A stretch of DNA of 64,000 nt from Tsuneonella flava (GTDB lineage Bacteria > Pseudomonadota > Alphaproteobacteria > Sphingomonadales > Sphingomonadaceae), in the NCBI RefSeq assembly GCF_002870965.1, contig NZ_PHSO01000004.1, positions 62,001 through 126,000 on the forward strand, read 5' to 3'. Numbering within the stretch: the first letter of the stretch is position 1; every line of letters starts with the position of its first letter. The notes under the pieces were generated by a model that ran no database searches, was not told the origin of the DNA, and saw only the letters and a list, made by a program, of their open reading frames with translations. This document shows, piece after piece, positions 1 to 8,780 of the stretch. The translations under genes and the position numbers were made by a program.

Positions 1-1460
1 TGTTCACTGCGATGTTGAGCGACGGAAGTCTGGCGTTCGCGTCGGAACTGAAAGGGTTGCTGGCGCATCCCCTGTTGCGCCGCAAAGTCGATCCGCTGGC
101 GATAGAGGACTATCTGGCGTGGGGCTATGTCCCCGATCACCGCTCCATCCTCGATGGGGTGGAGAAGCTGCCCGCCGGCCACTTCCGTTTGTTGCGCCAC
201 GATAGCGTTGCTGCGGCACCGGTACGGTGGTGGGATATCTCGTTTGCGGAACGGGCGCGGGGCAAGCCCGCCGATCTCGAAGCCGAATTGCTGTTCCATT
301 TGCGCGAAGCGGTATCGAGCCGGATGGTGGCCGATGTGCCGCTTGGCGCGTTCCTTTCAGGTGGAGTGGACAGTTCCAGCGTGGTCGCTCTGATGGCAGA
401 GGCCAGCTCCAGCCCGGTGCAGACATGTTCGATCGGGTTCGATGTCGCCGCGCTGGACGAAACATCTTACGCGCGTGAAGTGGCGCGGAAATTCGGCACC
501 GACCATCGAGAACGGATCGTCGATCCAAATGATTTTGCCGAGATCGGCCGCCTTGCCGATATGTTCGACGAACCGTTTGCCGATGCATCCGCCTTGCCAA
601 CATGGCGCGTGTGCCAGCTGGCGCGGGAATCCGTGACTGTCGCACTGTCGGGCGATGGCGCGGACGAGGCGTTTGCAGGCTACCGACGGCAGGTATTCCA
701 TGCCGCGGAAGAACGTGCCCGCTCGGTAATGCCCGCCAGCTTGCGCGCGCCTTTATTCGGAGCGCTTGGCCGCATGTGGCCAAAAGCCGACTGGGCGCCG
801 CGTCCTTTGCGCGCGAAGACCACTTTTCAGTCTTTGGCAGAAAGCGGAGAAGAGGGGTACGCGCGGGCCCTATCGATCATGGCGCCTGAATTGCGCGGCA
901 CACTTTATTCGCCTGAATTCCGCAAAATACTGGGCGATTATCGGGCGGAACAGCCGCTGTTGGCCATGATGCGGGGCGCGCCGGCGCGTAGTGGACTGGA
1001 TCGGGCGCAATATGCGGATCTCAAGTTCTGGTTGCCGGGCGATATTTTGACCAAAGTCGATCGGACCAGCATGGCCGTCAGCCTGGAAGCGCGCGAGCCG
1101 CTGCTAGATCATCGGCTCGTCGAATTTGCGGCCCGGTTGCCGCATCATCTGAGGATCAGGCGCGGGCAGGGCAAATGGCTGCTCAAACACGCGATGGAGC
1201 GATATTTGCCCAATGACGTGCTTTATCGACCCAAGCAGGGTTTTGTAACGCCCGTATCGCAATGGCTGCGCGGGCCGCTGGCGACAGAGGCGCGCGCGAT
1301 AGGCTCTCGCACAACGATTGCTGGCACCGGTTGGTTCGATGGGGAGCGGATTGGCAAGCTGGCGGACGACCATATTGCCGGGCGCAGCGATCACGGGCGG
1401 CTGTTATGGCAGCTCCTGATGCTGGATAAAACGCTTGGAAAATTGGGGGTTTGCTGTTGA
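1..1460 (+). CDS. Asparagine-synthase-family amidotransferase, C-terminal part (5' truncated by window)
   Basis: The reading frame is open from base 3, so the gene starts before the window; about 485 C-terminal residues are visible. They begin inside the end of the N-terminal glutaminase domain (DGSLAFASELKGLLAHP) and continue through the ATP-pyrophosphatase synthase domain. The P-loop-like SGGVDSSS is encoded near 359-382, and SGDGADEAFAGY and the REPLLDHRLVEF segment follow, all typical of glutamine-hydrolysing asparagine synthases (class AsnB). In Sphingomonadales such proteins are common in exosortase A/exopolysaccharide loci (amidotransferase 1 type), where they probably amidate a sugar or envelope precursor rather than make free asparagine. 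That role is inferred: no other exopolysaccharide gene is visible here. The family is clear; the substrate is unknown. Confidence 0.85.
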   Translation, partial: FTAMLSDGSLAFASELKGLLAHPLLRRKVDPLAIEDYLAWGYVPDHRSILDGVEKLPAGHFRLLRHDSVAAAPVRWWDISFAERARGKPADLEAELLFHLREAVSSRMVADVPLGAFLSGGVDSSSVVALMAEASSSPVQTCSIGFDVAALDETSYAREVARKFGTDHRERIVDPNDFAEIGRLADMFDEPFADASALPTWRVCQLARESVTVALSGDGADEAFAGYRRQVFHAAEERARSVMPASLRAPLFGALGRMWPKADWAPRPLRAKTTFQSLAESGEEGYARALSIMAPELRGTLYSPEFRKILGDYRAEQPLLAMMRGAPARSGLDRAQYADLKFWLPGDILTKVDRTSMAVSLEAREPLLDHRLVEFAARLPHHLRIRRGQGKWLLKHAMERYLPNDVLYRPKQGFVTPVSQWLRGPLATEARAIGSRTTIAGTGWFDGERIGKLADDHIAGRSDHGRLLWQLLMLDKTLGKLGVCC

Positions 1461-1550
1461 TAACCTGTGGAAAATACTAGCTGTATTTAGCGGCATACGA
1501 TCCATTGGCAGGCTGACAGTATACATCAGAGCAGAACCTGTTTTCCAGCT

Positions 1551-1575
1551 AATTAACCATAAAATATAGTTAATT
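1551..1575. promoter_or_regulatory. AT-rich inverted repeat upstream of the rpfF-like gene
   Basis: A perfect 7-bp inverted repeat (AATTAAC, 11-nt spacer, GTTAATT) lies about 80 bp before the start of the next gene. The surrounding 1461-1654 gap is much more AT-rich than the coding DNA around it. The layout would suit an operator or promoter-region site, but no regulator is known and no -35/-10 pair is clear. The rest of the gap holds no gene that I can see. Confidence 0.3.
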
Positions 1576-1654
1576 TATCGTTTGCCATATATCTTAATCA
1601 TCGCCTACACTCTGCCCGATCGCACGAAGGACACTTCAGCGAAAGGGGGCGCTC

Positions 1655-2611
1655 ATGGATCGTTACAATGATGACCTGGGAGAGAGCGAAAACCCGATTT
1701 CGGTACATGGCCCTGCTTTGCCATTGCCGGATGACGATGAGGCACTGGTTGCGCGGAGCACTATCCACGCTGCCATTCCGGAAGGGTTGTTCCGTCTCAA
1801 CGAACTGGAATGCCTTTACGAAGACGATAGCGAAACGTTGTGGACCTTTATGGCGCCGCGCGGACGGCCCAGCTTTACACCGCCGATGCTCGGCGATTTT
1901 GAAAACTGGCAGAAATATATCGGTCAGGGCTTCGGGCCGGGACGTGTTCCGCTCAAATTCCTGGTGCTGGGCAGCCGTTCTCCGGGCGTCTTCTGCTTCG
2001 GTGGCGATCTCGCGCTGTTCCAACGCTTGATTCAGGATGAAGATCGCGATGGCCTGGTCCGTTACGGACATCGGTGCTGTGCGATCCTTTACCGAAATCT
2101 GCACGCGCTGGAGAAACCGACGCTTACCATCGGTCTTGTAGAAGGGGCTGCATTGGGTGGTGGGTTCGAGGCGCTGTTAAGCTTTGACTATCTGATAGCA
2201 GACCGCGATGCGACATTCGGCTTGCCAGAGGTGCTGTTCGGGCTGTTCCCTGGAATGGGCGCTCATGCATTGCTTTCACGCAAGCTGGGTACTGCGATGG
2301 CCGAACGTATCATCCAGTCGAACGATACATATACGGCTCAACAGATGTATGATCTGGGTATCGTCCACCATCTTGCCGAACCGGGCGAGGGGCTGGCTGT
2401 CTGCCGGGAATTCATCAAGCGTGCGACCCGACGCCATGCCGGCCTTGTAGCCGAACGCAAAGCTATGCGGACAGCCGCTCCGCTCACGCTGGATGAGCTA
2501 AACCGGATTACGGAGCTGTGGGCCGATGCGGCGCTGCAACTGCGCGATCAGGATTTGAAGGTGATGAATCGTCTCGCCAATGCACAGCGTAAGCTGGCGC
2601 GGGCGGCCTGA
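1655..2611 (+). CDS. rpfF: RpfF-type DSF synthase homologue (crotonase superfamily)
   Basis: This 318-aa crotonase-fold protein most resembles RpfF, the thioesterase/dehydratase that makes cis-2-unsaturated fatty-acid signals (DSF family) from acyl-ACP. Diagnostic segments are GGDLALF (residues 116-122), ALGGGFEA (166-173), LPEVLFGLFPGMGA (190-203) and the C-terminal ITELWADAALQL region. Glu172 and Glu192 sit 20 residues apart, the same spacing as the two catalytic glutamates Glu141/Glu161 of Xanthomonas RpfF. The start has a good AAAGGGGG ribosome site. The N-terminus is about 30 residues longer than in Xanthomonas RpfF. No RpfC, RpfG or RpfR gene is adjacent. An ordinary enoyl-CoA hydratase is the alternative, but the PGMGA and C-terminal helix segments argue against it. 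Confidence 0.8.
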   Translation: MDRYNDDLGESENPISVHGPALPLPDDDEALVARSTIHAAIPEGLFRLNELECLYEDDSETLWTFMAPRGRPSFTPPMLGDFENWQKYIGQGFGPGRVPLKFLVLGSRSPGVFCFGGDLALFQRLIQDEDRDGLVRYGHRCCAILYRNLHALEKPTLTIGLVEGAALGGGFEALLSFDYLIADRDATFGLPEVLFGLFPGMGAHALLSRKLGTAMAERIIQSNDTYTAQQMYDLGIVHHLAEPGEGLAVCREFIKRATRRHAGLVAERKAMRTAAPLTLDELNRITELWADAALQLRDQDLKVMNRLANAQRKLARAA

Positions 2612-2628
2612 TCAAAATTAGAGAAATG

Positions 2629-2658
2629 GCCCGGTATCGGTTGCGACCGGTATCGGGC
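2629..2658. terminator. Hairpin between convergent genes, likely bidirectional terminator
   Basis: A 12-bp stem (arms 2629-2640 and 2647-2658, two G-U pairs, 6-nt loop) fills the 51-bp gap between the rpfF-like gene and the convergent ATPase gene. There is no long T-run, but placement and stem strength fit a shared terminator. Confidence 0.55.
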
Positions 2659-2662
2659 AGTT

Positions 2663-3787
2663 TCAGTGCGCGCCGTGCCCATTCGCCAGATAGTCGGCGC
2701 TTTGCATTTCTTCCAAACGACTGACTGTACGGGCGAATTCAAAGCTGCCATCGCCGGTGGGATATAAAGCGCCGGGCTCGGCGTTGGCGGTGGCAAACAG
2801 GATCACGTTGTTTTCATAAAGTGCGTCGACAAGCTTGGTAAAGCGGAGCGCTTCGTTACGGTTTTCCGGTCCCAGAATGGGGATGCCGACAACAATCACC
2901 GTATGATATGCCTGAGCAATCGCCAAATAGTCCGCAGCCCCCCGGTTCTCGCCGCACAGCCGCTTGAAGCTGAACACCGCAACGCCCTTAAGGCTCTTGG
3001 GGACATGCATTGTCCGCCCGCCGCCAAGATCGAGCTCAGCGCTCGGCACATGTGCAGCATCTTCCGGCTTGTAATCGGTCAACCGATAGAACGCCTCGCG
3101 CACTTGCGCGGTGGAGTTTTCGCCAAGGGGCGTGTGCCATGTTTCAATTCCGCCCAGCCGGTCGAGCCGATAATCGACCGGACCGTCGAGGGTGACAACG
3201 TCCATTTCAGCTTCGACGAGGTCGATGAAGGGAAGAAACAGCGACCGGTTCAAGCCGTCCTTATACAGATCGCGGGGAGGACGATTGCTAGTGGTAACGA
3301 CAGTCACCCCTTCATCGCGGATCAGCGCGGTGAAGAGCCGGCTCATGATCGCTGCATCGGCGGTGTTGGTCACCACCATTTCGTCAAATGCCAGACAGCG
3401 GATGCCCTGTGCCAGTCTCGCCGCCACAGGAGCGATCGGATCACCGCTTTCTTTCGCGCGTTCTTCGCGGATCAGGCGGTCCACTTCCAGCATAAAGGCA
3501 TGAAAGTGAACACGCCTTTTGGCCGAAATACCCAGCGTTTCGACGAACAGGTCCATGAGCATGGATTTTCCGCGCCCGACACCGCCCCAGATATAAAGGC
3601 CGCGCGGGCGTTCCGCCGTCGATTTTCCGAACAGCTTGCTTAAAAAACCGGAGCTTCTTGCGTTGCTGGCGGCTTCCAGCGAATGCTGGAGGGCATCCAG
3701 CGCCAGAGCGGCAGCGCGTTGATCCGGGTCCGGCCGCAGCTCATCGGCGGCCACAAGCGCTTCATAGCGCGCGAGCATACCACTCAT
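2663..3787 (-). CDS. zapE: ZapE/AFG1-family AAA+ ATPase
   Basis: This 374-aa protein has the Walker A motif GGVGRGKSMLMDLF and Walker B CLAFDEMVV, followed by the sensor-like VTTSNRPP segment and the C-terminal FSFKRLCGE and YHTVIVVGIPIL blocks of the AFG1/LACE1/ZapE family. In E. coli ZapE associates with the divisome under stress; mitochondrial AFG1 acts on respiratory complexes. I set the start at MSGMLARYEA because the longer open frame runs into the upstream thioesterase gene. It ends a minus-strand set sdhB, thioesterase, zapE with only 7 bp between it and the thioesterase, so co-transcription is likely. Confidence 0.88.
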   Translation of the reverse strand: MSGMLARYEALVAADELRPDPDQRAAALALDALQHSLEAASNARSSGFLSKLFGKSTAERPRGLYIWGGVGRGKSMLMDLFVETLGISAKRRVHFHAFMLEVDRLIREERAKESGDPIAPVAARLAQGIRCLAFDEMVVTNTADAAIMSRLFTALIRDEGVTVVTTSNRPPRDLYKDGLNRSLFLPFIDLVEAEMDVVTLDGPVDYRLDRLGGIETWHTPLGENSTAQVREAFYRLTDYKPEDAAHVPSAELDLGGGRTMHVPKSLKGVAVFSFKRLCGENRGAADYLAIAQAYHTVIVVGIPILGPENRNEALRFTKLVDALYENNVILFATANAEPGALYPTGDGSFEFARTVSRLEEMQSADYLANGHGAH

Positions 3788-3794
3788 CGACTGA

Positions 3795-4250
3795 TCACTT
3801 CTCGCTGGCTTTGCGCACAATTCCGGTAAATCCGGCCACAAGATTATCGCCCTGAACCACTTCGCCCCGGGCAAACAACAGCCGCCGCGTTTCACGGAGA
3901 ATTTCCACCACGGCATCCAGCGGGCGGTCTGGCTGGCCTGCACCAATGAACTGGGTCGACAGTTCCAATGTTACAGAACCACCCGCATCGCCTGAACTGA
4001 GAGTGCGAAGTGCAGCGAACATGGAAATATCGATCAGTCCAAGAGTGACGGCGCCATGTATCATTCCAAGCAGATTCTGATGCTTGCGCGCCGGAAACAT
4101 CCGCAACCGACACTTGCCGCTTTCCGTACGGACGAGCATTTCGCCCATCACTTGCGCGTTGAACAGTGTATCGTCACGCAACCGCCAGCTATGCCACCCG
4201 GGGTGTTCCGGGTGTGGTTCATAGATGAAATTCGGGCTTGCGCCGTCCAC
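3795..4250 (-). CDS. PaaI-like hotdog-fold acyl-CoA thioesterase
   Basis: Translation from a GTG two bases after the sdhB stop gives 151 aa. The segment NLLGMIHGAVTLGLIDISM matches the N-x4-HG active-site region of PaaI/YigI-type hotdog thioesterases, and the strand-rich C-terminal half (GGSVTLELSTQFIGAG, LLFARGEVVQGDNLVAGFTGIV) completes one hotdog domain. Substrate is unknown. No ATG lies in a plausible place, and the tight spacing to sdhB argues for translational coupling from the GTG. The open frame continues upstream into sdhB but shows no domain there. Confidence 0.72.
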   Translation of the reverse strand: MDGASPNFIYEPHPEHPGWHSWRLRDDTLFNAQVMGEMLVRTESGKCRLRMFPARKHQNLLGMIHGAVTLGLIDISMFAALRTLSSGDAGGSVTLELSTQFIGAGQPDRPLDAVVEILRETRRLLFARGEVVQGDNLVAGFTGIVRKASEK

Positions 4251-4252
4251 GA

Positions 4253-5035
4253 TCAGATTTGCCGTTCGGCCTGCATCTTCTTGATTTCTGCGATTGCACG
4301 AGCAGGGCTGAGGCCCTTCGGGCAAACGTTCGAACAGTTCATGATCGTGTGGCAGCGATAGAGACGGAAGGGATCCTCCAGCGCGTCAAGCCGCTCGCCG
4401 GTCATTTCATCACGGCTATCGGCCAGCCAACGATATGCTTGCAGCAAGATAGCCGGGCCAAGGAACTTGTCGGAATTCCACCAGTAACTGGGGCACGAGG
4501 TAGAACAACAGGCGCACAGAATGCACTCGTACAGACCATCCAGCTTGTCGCGCTGTTCCGGGCTTTGCAGGCGCTCTTTGCCGCTCGGCGTTGGGCTGAC
4601 AGTTTGCAGCCAGGGCCGGATCGATGCGTATTGCGCGTAGAAATGGGTGAAGTCGGGAACGAGATCCTTCACCACTTCCATGCTGGGCAATGGAGTAATG
4701 CGAATTTCGCCCTTGAGGTCTTCCATTGCGGTAGTGCACGCGAGGCCGTTGCGACCATTGAGGTTCATCGCGCACGACCCGCAAATCCCTTCGCGGCACG
4801 ACCGACGGAACGTGAGAGTCGGATCGATCTCGTTCTTGATCTTGATCAGCGCGTCGAGGACCATCGGTCCGCAGTTGTCAAGGTCGACTTCGAATGTGTC
4901 GTAGCGCGGATTTTCGCCGCTGTCGGGATCATAGCGATAGATTTTGAACTTCTTGATCCGGCTCACGCCATCGGCAGTGTGGCGCTGTCCCTTGCTGGTG
5001 ATCTTGGAATTCTTGGGGAGAGTGAAGGTCGCCAT
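4253..5035 (-). CDS. sdhB: Succinate dehydrogenase iron-sulfur subunit
   Basis: This 260-aa protein contains the three cluster-binding regions of SdhB: the plant-type 2Fe-2S site ([15 protein letters not shown] followed by GLAC), the 4Fe-4S site ([12 protein letters not shown]) and the 3Fe-4S/4Fe-4S site ([15 protein letters not shown]). It carries electrons from the flavoprotein SdhA to ubiquinone in complex II. The start [11 protein letters not shown] is chosen because it gives the family length; the open frame extends 32 codons further without homology. sdhA, sdhC and sdhD are not upstream: there is a 448-bp gap and then rne, so sdhB is separated from the rest of the complex. The thioesterase and zapE follow in the same transcript. 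Confidence 0.95.
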   Translation of the reverse strand: MATFTLPKNSKITSKGQRHTADGVSRIKKFKIYRYDPDSGENPRYDTFEVDLDNCGPMVLDALIKIKNEIDPTLTFRRSCREGICGSCAMNLNGRNGLACTTAMEDLKGEIRITPLPSMEVVKDLVPDFTHFYAQYASIRPWLQTVSPTPSGKERLQSPEQRDKLDGLYECILCACCSTSCPSYWWNSDKFLGPAILLQAYRWLADSRDEMTGERLDALEDPFRLYRCHTIMNCSNVCPKGLSPARAIAEIKKMQAERQI

Positions 5036-5483
5036 CGCTTCCGATCCTGTTTGAGCTTTGCGCCGCCTCTCTAGCGCGTTGAGCGCCGAGAGCAAGCGTA
5101 GGCGCAAATTCAGCGGCGCGAATGCCTTCACTCCGATGCGACAGTAACGGCGGTGCTTTTGGGCGGAATGAGGGAGAAAGGAGTTATGCGAGCGGGGCTG
5201 CTACATGAAAAGTGCAATATTCCCCGGACGATAACTTGCCCGGGGCACCGACGGTCACGATGGCTGCGCTAAGCCCGGCGGCGCCATTGGCGCATGGCGA
5301 TGCCCCACAATGTTGATCGGGTGGGGGCAATCAACGGTGTGATGCTACCGAAACGGCAATCAATTTCGGCGCGATCGACCCGAGTCCAAGGCGCGATGGC
5401 TTTCCTGCAGCGGCATTGAACGAATAAGCCCCGGTCTTCACGAACGAAAACCGGGGCTTATTTCTTGATATTTCAAGCGGCTG
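5036..5483. other. 448-bp intergenic region between rne and sdhB
   Basis: No convincing gene, tRNA or riboswitch is visible. It must hold the sdhB promoter and leader. It contains a GC hairpin (arms CCCCGG 5222-5227 and CCGGGG 5240-5245), a short hairpin GTTGAT...ATCAAC around 5312-5335, and the rne terminator described separately. Confidence 0.6.
5423..5462 (-). terminator. Strong hairpin terminator after rne
   Basis: A perfect 13-bp stem (AATAAGCCCCGGT, 5423-5435, with its complement at 5450-5462) encloses a 14-nt loop, 22 bp past the rne stop. The A/T base of the stem gives T-rich flanks on both strands, so it could work in either direction; only rne reads into it here. Confidence 0.8.
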
Positions 5484-8327
5484 CTATTCTCCGAAGGTAC
5501 GCTGCCACCATCCCCGGCGCGGTTTGGCATCTGGTTCGTTGGCTTCTGCGGGCGCAGACCCGGCAGGTTCTGACGCAACCGGTTGCTCTGGCACAGATTC
5601 CTGTTCCTGCGTTTCCTCAGGAGCGGTCTTCGCAGCGGCAGGCGCTTTCCTTCTTCTGGGAGCGCGAGCAGGTTTTTTGACCGTCGGCGCTTCTTCTTCG
5701 GCGGGCGCTGCCTCCGCCGGTTGCGCCTCGCCTATCTCGGTTGCCGCCTTTGGCTCTGCCTTCTTACGGCGGGTGCGTTTGGGCTTCTCTTCAGCAGATG
5801 GTGCCACTGTTTCCGCGGCGGCCTCTGCTTCGATATCTGCCTTCTTGCGACGAGTGCGGCGCTTCGGCTTCTCGTGGGGAGCGTCTTCACTCGCGGTCGC
5901 TGCTGCTTCTGCTTCTGCAGCTGGTTCGCTGGCATCGGCCTTCTCGGATTCGGGCTCTGCCTTTTTCCGGCGGGTCCGTCGCTTTGGTTTTGGCGCAGGA
6001 TCGGCCTCGGCTTCACCGACGACAGCGATGTCGTCTGTGAGTTGTTCGCCGATTTGCTCGGCCACGTCGTCCGCACTGGATTCGGGGATGACTTCCTCAG
6101 CGGTATCTTCGCTGTCGTTGCCACCCTCTTCGCCAACTTCGTCCCGATTGAGCCCGCGACGACGACGCCCGCCACGGCGACGGCGCTTCTTGGGCTTGTC
6201 ACCGTCGTCAGAAGCGGTCTCGTCAGCGCGATCTTCATCGTCCGAAGTATCGTTCTCGCCGTCAGAGGCATCTTCATCGTCGCGATTGTTTACGTCGCCA
6301 TTGTCGCGCTTGCGGCCCCGGCCGCCACGGCGCCGACGACGCTTCTTGCGCGGACGATCATCATCGCTGTCGCGGTCATCGTCATCACTGTCCATCTCGC
6401 TATCGTCGAGATCATCTTCGTCGTCGCTGTCGTCGACGATGGGATCGAAGCGAGGTGCGGAAGTCGGACGTGGGCCAGCACTGGCGACACGCATTTTTGC
6501 ACCTTCGTCCTCACCTTCGGGCAACACCTCAACCGACACGCCATAACGCGCTTCGATCTCAGCGAGGTCTGCGCGCTTCGCGTTGAGCAGGTACACCGCT
6601 GCTTCGGTCGACGCATACAGGCTGATAATCGTCCCTTTGCCGCGCGCGGCTTCATCTTCGATCAGGCGGAGAGCGGAAAGGCCTGCGCTCGATGCTGTAC
6701 GCACCAGGCCCGTGCCATCGCAATGCGGGCATTCGCGCGTTGTGGCTTCCAGTACACCGGTACGCAGACGCTGGCGGCTCATTTCCATCAGGCCAAAGCC
6801 TGAAATGCGCCCCACCTGAATACGGGCACGATCGTTCTTGAGCGCATCCTTCATCGCGCGTTCGACCTTGCGGATATTTCCGCTGCGCTCCATGTCGATG
6901 AAGTCGATCACGACAAGGCCAGCCATGTCACGCAGGCGTAACTGGCGGGCGATTTCCTTAGCCGCTTCAAGGTTGGTCGATAGCGCAGTCGCTTCGATCC
7001 CATGCTCTTTGGTCGAACGACCGGAGTTGATGTCAATCGACACCAAGGCTTCGGTCGGATTGATGACGAGGTAGCCGCCGCTCTTCAATTGTACTTCGGG
7101 ATCGTACATCGCCCGAAGCTGGTCCTCCGCACCATAACGCTGAAACAGCGGCACCGGGTCTGAATAAGCCTTCACCCGACGCGCGTGGCTGGGCATGAGC
7201 AGCTTCATGAATTCCTTGGCTGAGCGGTAGCCTTCTTCACCTTCGACCACGACCTCTTCGATCTCGCGGTTATAGATGTCACGGATGGCACGCTTGATCA
7301 GGTCGGAATCCGAATGGATCATCGCCGGAGCCGAAGATCCGAGGGTGCGTTCGCGAATCTCATCCCACAGGCGGGCGAGATAATCGAAATCGCGCTTGAT
7401 CTCGGTCTTCGTGCGACTGAGCCCCGCAGTACGCACGATCAAGCCCATCGAGCGCGGCAAAGAGAGATCGGAAACGATTGTCTTCAAGCGCTTGCGATCG
7501 GCAGCCGAACTAATTTTCCGGCTAATACCGCCGCCGTGACTGGAATTCGGCATCAGTACGCAATAGCGGCCGGCGAGGCTGAGGTAGGTCGTAAGCGCGG
7601 CACCTTTGTTGCCACGCTCTTCTTTCACGACCTGAACGAGCAGAACCTGGCGGCGCTGAATGACGTCCTGAATTTTGTAGCGACGACGCAGCGCAAGGCG
7701 CTTGGCACGAACCTCGTCGACCTCCTTTGCCCGGCTTCGGTTGCCACCGCGCGACTGTCGGCGGCCACGGCTTCGCCCACGGCGGCCACGCGACCGATCT
7801 TCGCTATCGTCGTCATCCTCGTCAGAATCGTCATCCGATTCGCTATCGTCATCGCCTTGAAGCTGGCCTTCTTCGATGGTGGCGACGTCGTCTTTTTCGG
7901 ACGTGTCGATTTCCTCGACACCATCTTCAGCGATTTCTTCGACTAACGCTTCGCCGGTTTCATCGTCGGCGTCATATTCACCGCCGGGGGTATGGCCATC
8001 TTCCTCTTCCTGAGCGCGCAGGGCGGCCTCTTCCTCCGCCGCGGCAGCTTCTTCAGCCAACAACGCCTCCCGATCTTCCTTCGGGATCTGATAATAATCA
8101 GGGTGGATTTCGCTGAACGCGAGGAAACCGTGCCGGTTGCCGCCGAAATCGACGAAGGCGGCCTGCAGAGAAGGCTCTACACGGGTAACTTTGGCGAGAT
8201 AAATATTGCCCTTGATCTGCTTGTGATCTGAGGACTCGAAATCGAACTCCTCAATCCGGTTGCCTTTGAGCACCGCCACCCGGGTTTCTTCCGAGTGGCG
8301 CGCATCGATAAGCATGCGCGTTGCCAT
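5484..8327 (-). CDS. rne: Ribonuclease E
   Basis: This 947-aa protein is the endonuclease core of the RNA degradosome. An N-terminal S1 domain starts at MATRMLIDARHSEETRVAVL and is split by an acidic then Arg-rich insert (about residues 88-225). Catalytic blocks follow (MGLIVRTAGLSRTKTEI, TEALVSIDINSGRST, VVIDFIDM), then the zinc-link CPHCDGTG near residue 531. From about 650 the chain is low-complexity: acidic runs alternate with KKRRRRRGGRGRK-like blocks and KPKRRTRRKKA-type repeats. It ends RRGWWQRTFGE; a GWW motif at this place binds PNPase in Caulobacter. The start is set by GGAGAATTCATA just before ATG 8327. Confidence 0.96.
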   Translation of the reverse strand: MATRMLIDARHSEETRVAVLKGNRIEEFDFESSDHKQIKGNIYLAKVTRVEPSLQAAFVDFGGNRHGFLAFSEIHPDYYQIPKEDREALLAEEAAAAEEEAALRAQEEEDGHTPGGEYDADDETGEALVEEIAEDGVEEIDTSEKDDVATIEEGQLQGDDDSESDDDSDEDDDDSEDRSRGRRGRSRGRRQSRGGNRSRAKEVDEVRAKRLALRRRYKIQDVIQRRQVLLVQVVKEERGNKGAALTTYLSLAGRYCVLMPNSSHGGGISRKISSAADRKRLKTIVSDLSLPRSMGLIVRTAGLSRTKTEIKRDFDYLARLWDEIRERTLGSSAPAMIHSDSDLIKRAIRDIYNREIEEVVVEGEEGYRSAKEFMKLLMPSHARRVKAYSDPVPLFQRYGAEDQLRAMYDPEVQLKSGGYLVINPTEALVSIDINSGRSTKEHGIEATALSTNLEAAKEIARQLRLRDMAGLVVIDFIDMERSGNIRKVERAMKDALKNDRARIQVGRISGFGLMEMSRQRLRTGVLEATTRECPHCDGTGLVRTASSAGLSALRLIEDEAARGKGTIISLYASTEAAVYLLNAKRADLAEIEARYGVSVEVLPEGEDEGAKMRVASAGPRPTSAPRFDPIVDDSDDEDDLDDSEMDSDDDDRDSDDDRPRKKRRRRRGGRGRKRDNGDVNNRDDEDASDGENDTSDDEDRADETASDDGDKPKKRRRRGGRRRRGLNRDEVGEEGGNDSEDTAEEVIPESSADDVAEQIGEQLTDDIAVVGEAEADPAPKPKRRTRRKKAEPESEKADASEPAAEAEAAATASEDAPHEKPKRRTRRKKADIEAEAAAETVAPSAEEKPKRTRRKKAEPKAATEIGEAQPAEAAPAEEEAPTVKKPARAPRRRKAPAAAKTAPEETQEQESVPEQPVASEPAGSAPAEANEPDAKPRRGWWQRTFGE
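5600..6000 (-). repeat. Degenerate KPKRRTRRKKA repeats in the RNase E tail
   Basis: At least three close copies (KPKRRTRRKKAEPES, KPKRRTRRKKADIEA, KPKRTRRKKAEPKAA) and a decayed fourth (KPARAPRRRKAPAAA) are separated by 20-35 acidic/alanine-rich residues. They probably form RNA- or protein-contact sites in the disordered tail. Boundaries are approximate. Confidence 0.7.
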
Positions 8328-8780
8328 TATGAATTCTCCGTGCGCGACCGGGCGGGGCCAGGCATTTGAGCCGGGCGCGGCCAAAGGTGCGCGCTATTGC
8401 TAGATTGCCGCCGGGGACCGTGCGCCCGGCGGCGGATACGAACCGAACCGAGCTTTGAAAAAAGCCAGATCGGAATGACGTGTCTGCAACACATGACTTG
8501 CACACATCGTGCGAGGCCCGGCCGACAAGCGCCGCGATGGCGCCGTGGGGCGTCATCGGCGATTGCAGGGAGGGGGTGGCCATGAGTTGCGTCAACCTGT
8601 TTATGAAACCGGGCGGCGCCCGACTGAAAGGCCCGGATCGCCTGTCGCAAGTGCTTGCATCGAAACATACGATGCCGCTTCGCCATGGTCAGGAACCCGA
8701 TCGCGAATATTGCTAGCATTGAGAGATTAACGGAGCAACCATATTGCGCTTCATCAATCGTTGGCCCTACCTAGCGCGCA
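8328..8780. other. 453-bp divergent region between rne and the amidase gene
   Basis: It holds the rne leader and promoter (minus) and the amidase promoter (plus). A GC hairpin is listed separately. A 44-codon plus-strand frame at 8582-8716 has a GGGAGGGGG site before its ATG, but nothing else supports it. No RNA gene is recognisable. Confidence 0.5.
8407..8433 (-). promoter_or_regulatory. GC-rich hairpin in the presumed rne 5' leader
   Basis: A perfect 9-bp stem (arms GCCGCCGGG at 8407-8415 and CCCGGCGGC at 8425-8433, 9-nt loop) lies 80-106 bp upstream of the rne start. E. coli rne is autoregulated through 5' UTR hairpins; a similar role here is inference. It has no T-run, so it does not look like a terminator. 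Confidence 0.4.

Noticed and set aside
4238-5074. 278-codon plus-strand open frame opposite sdhB
   Set aside because: It is antisense to the well-conserved SdhB and has no recognisable product.
5583-6803. 406-codon plus-strand open frame opposite rne
   Set aside because: It mirrors the repetitive Arg/Lys/Glu codons of the RNase E tail; its low-complexity Leu/Arg/Phe product has no domain, and the minus-strand protein is certain.
8582-8716. 44-codon plus-strand frame with a good-looking GGGAGGGGG site before rne-divergent amidase
   Set aside because: No composition, hydrophobicity or neighbour coupling supports it; kept only as a remark in the intergenic entry.
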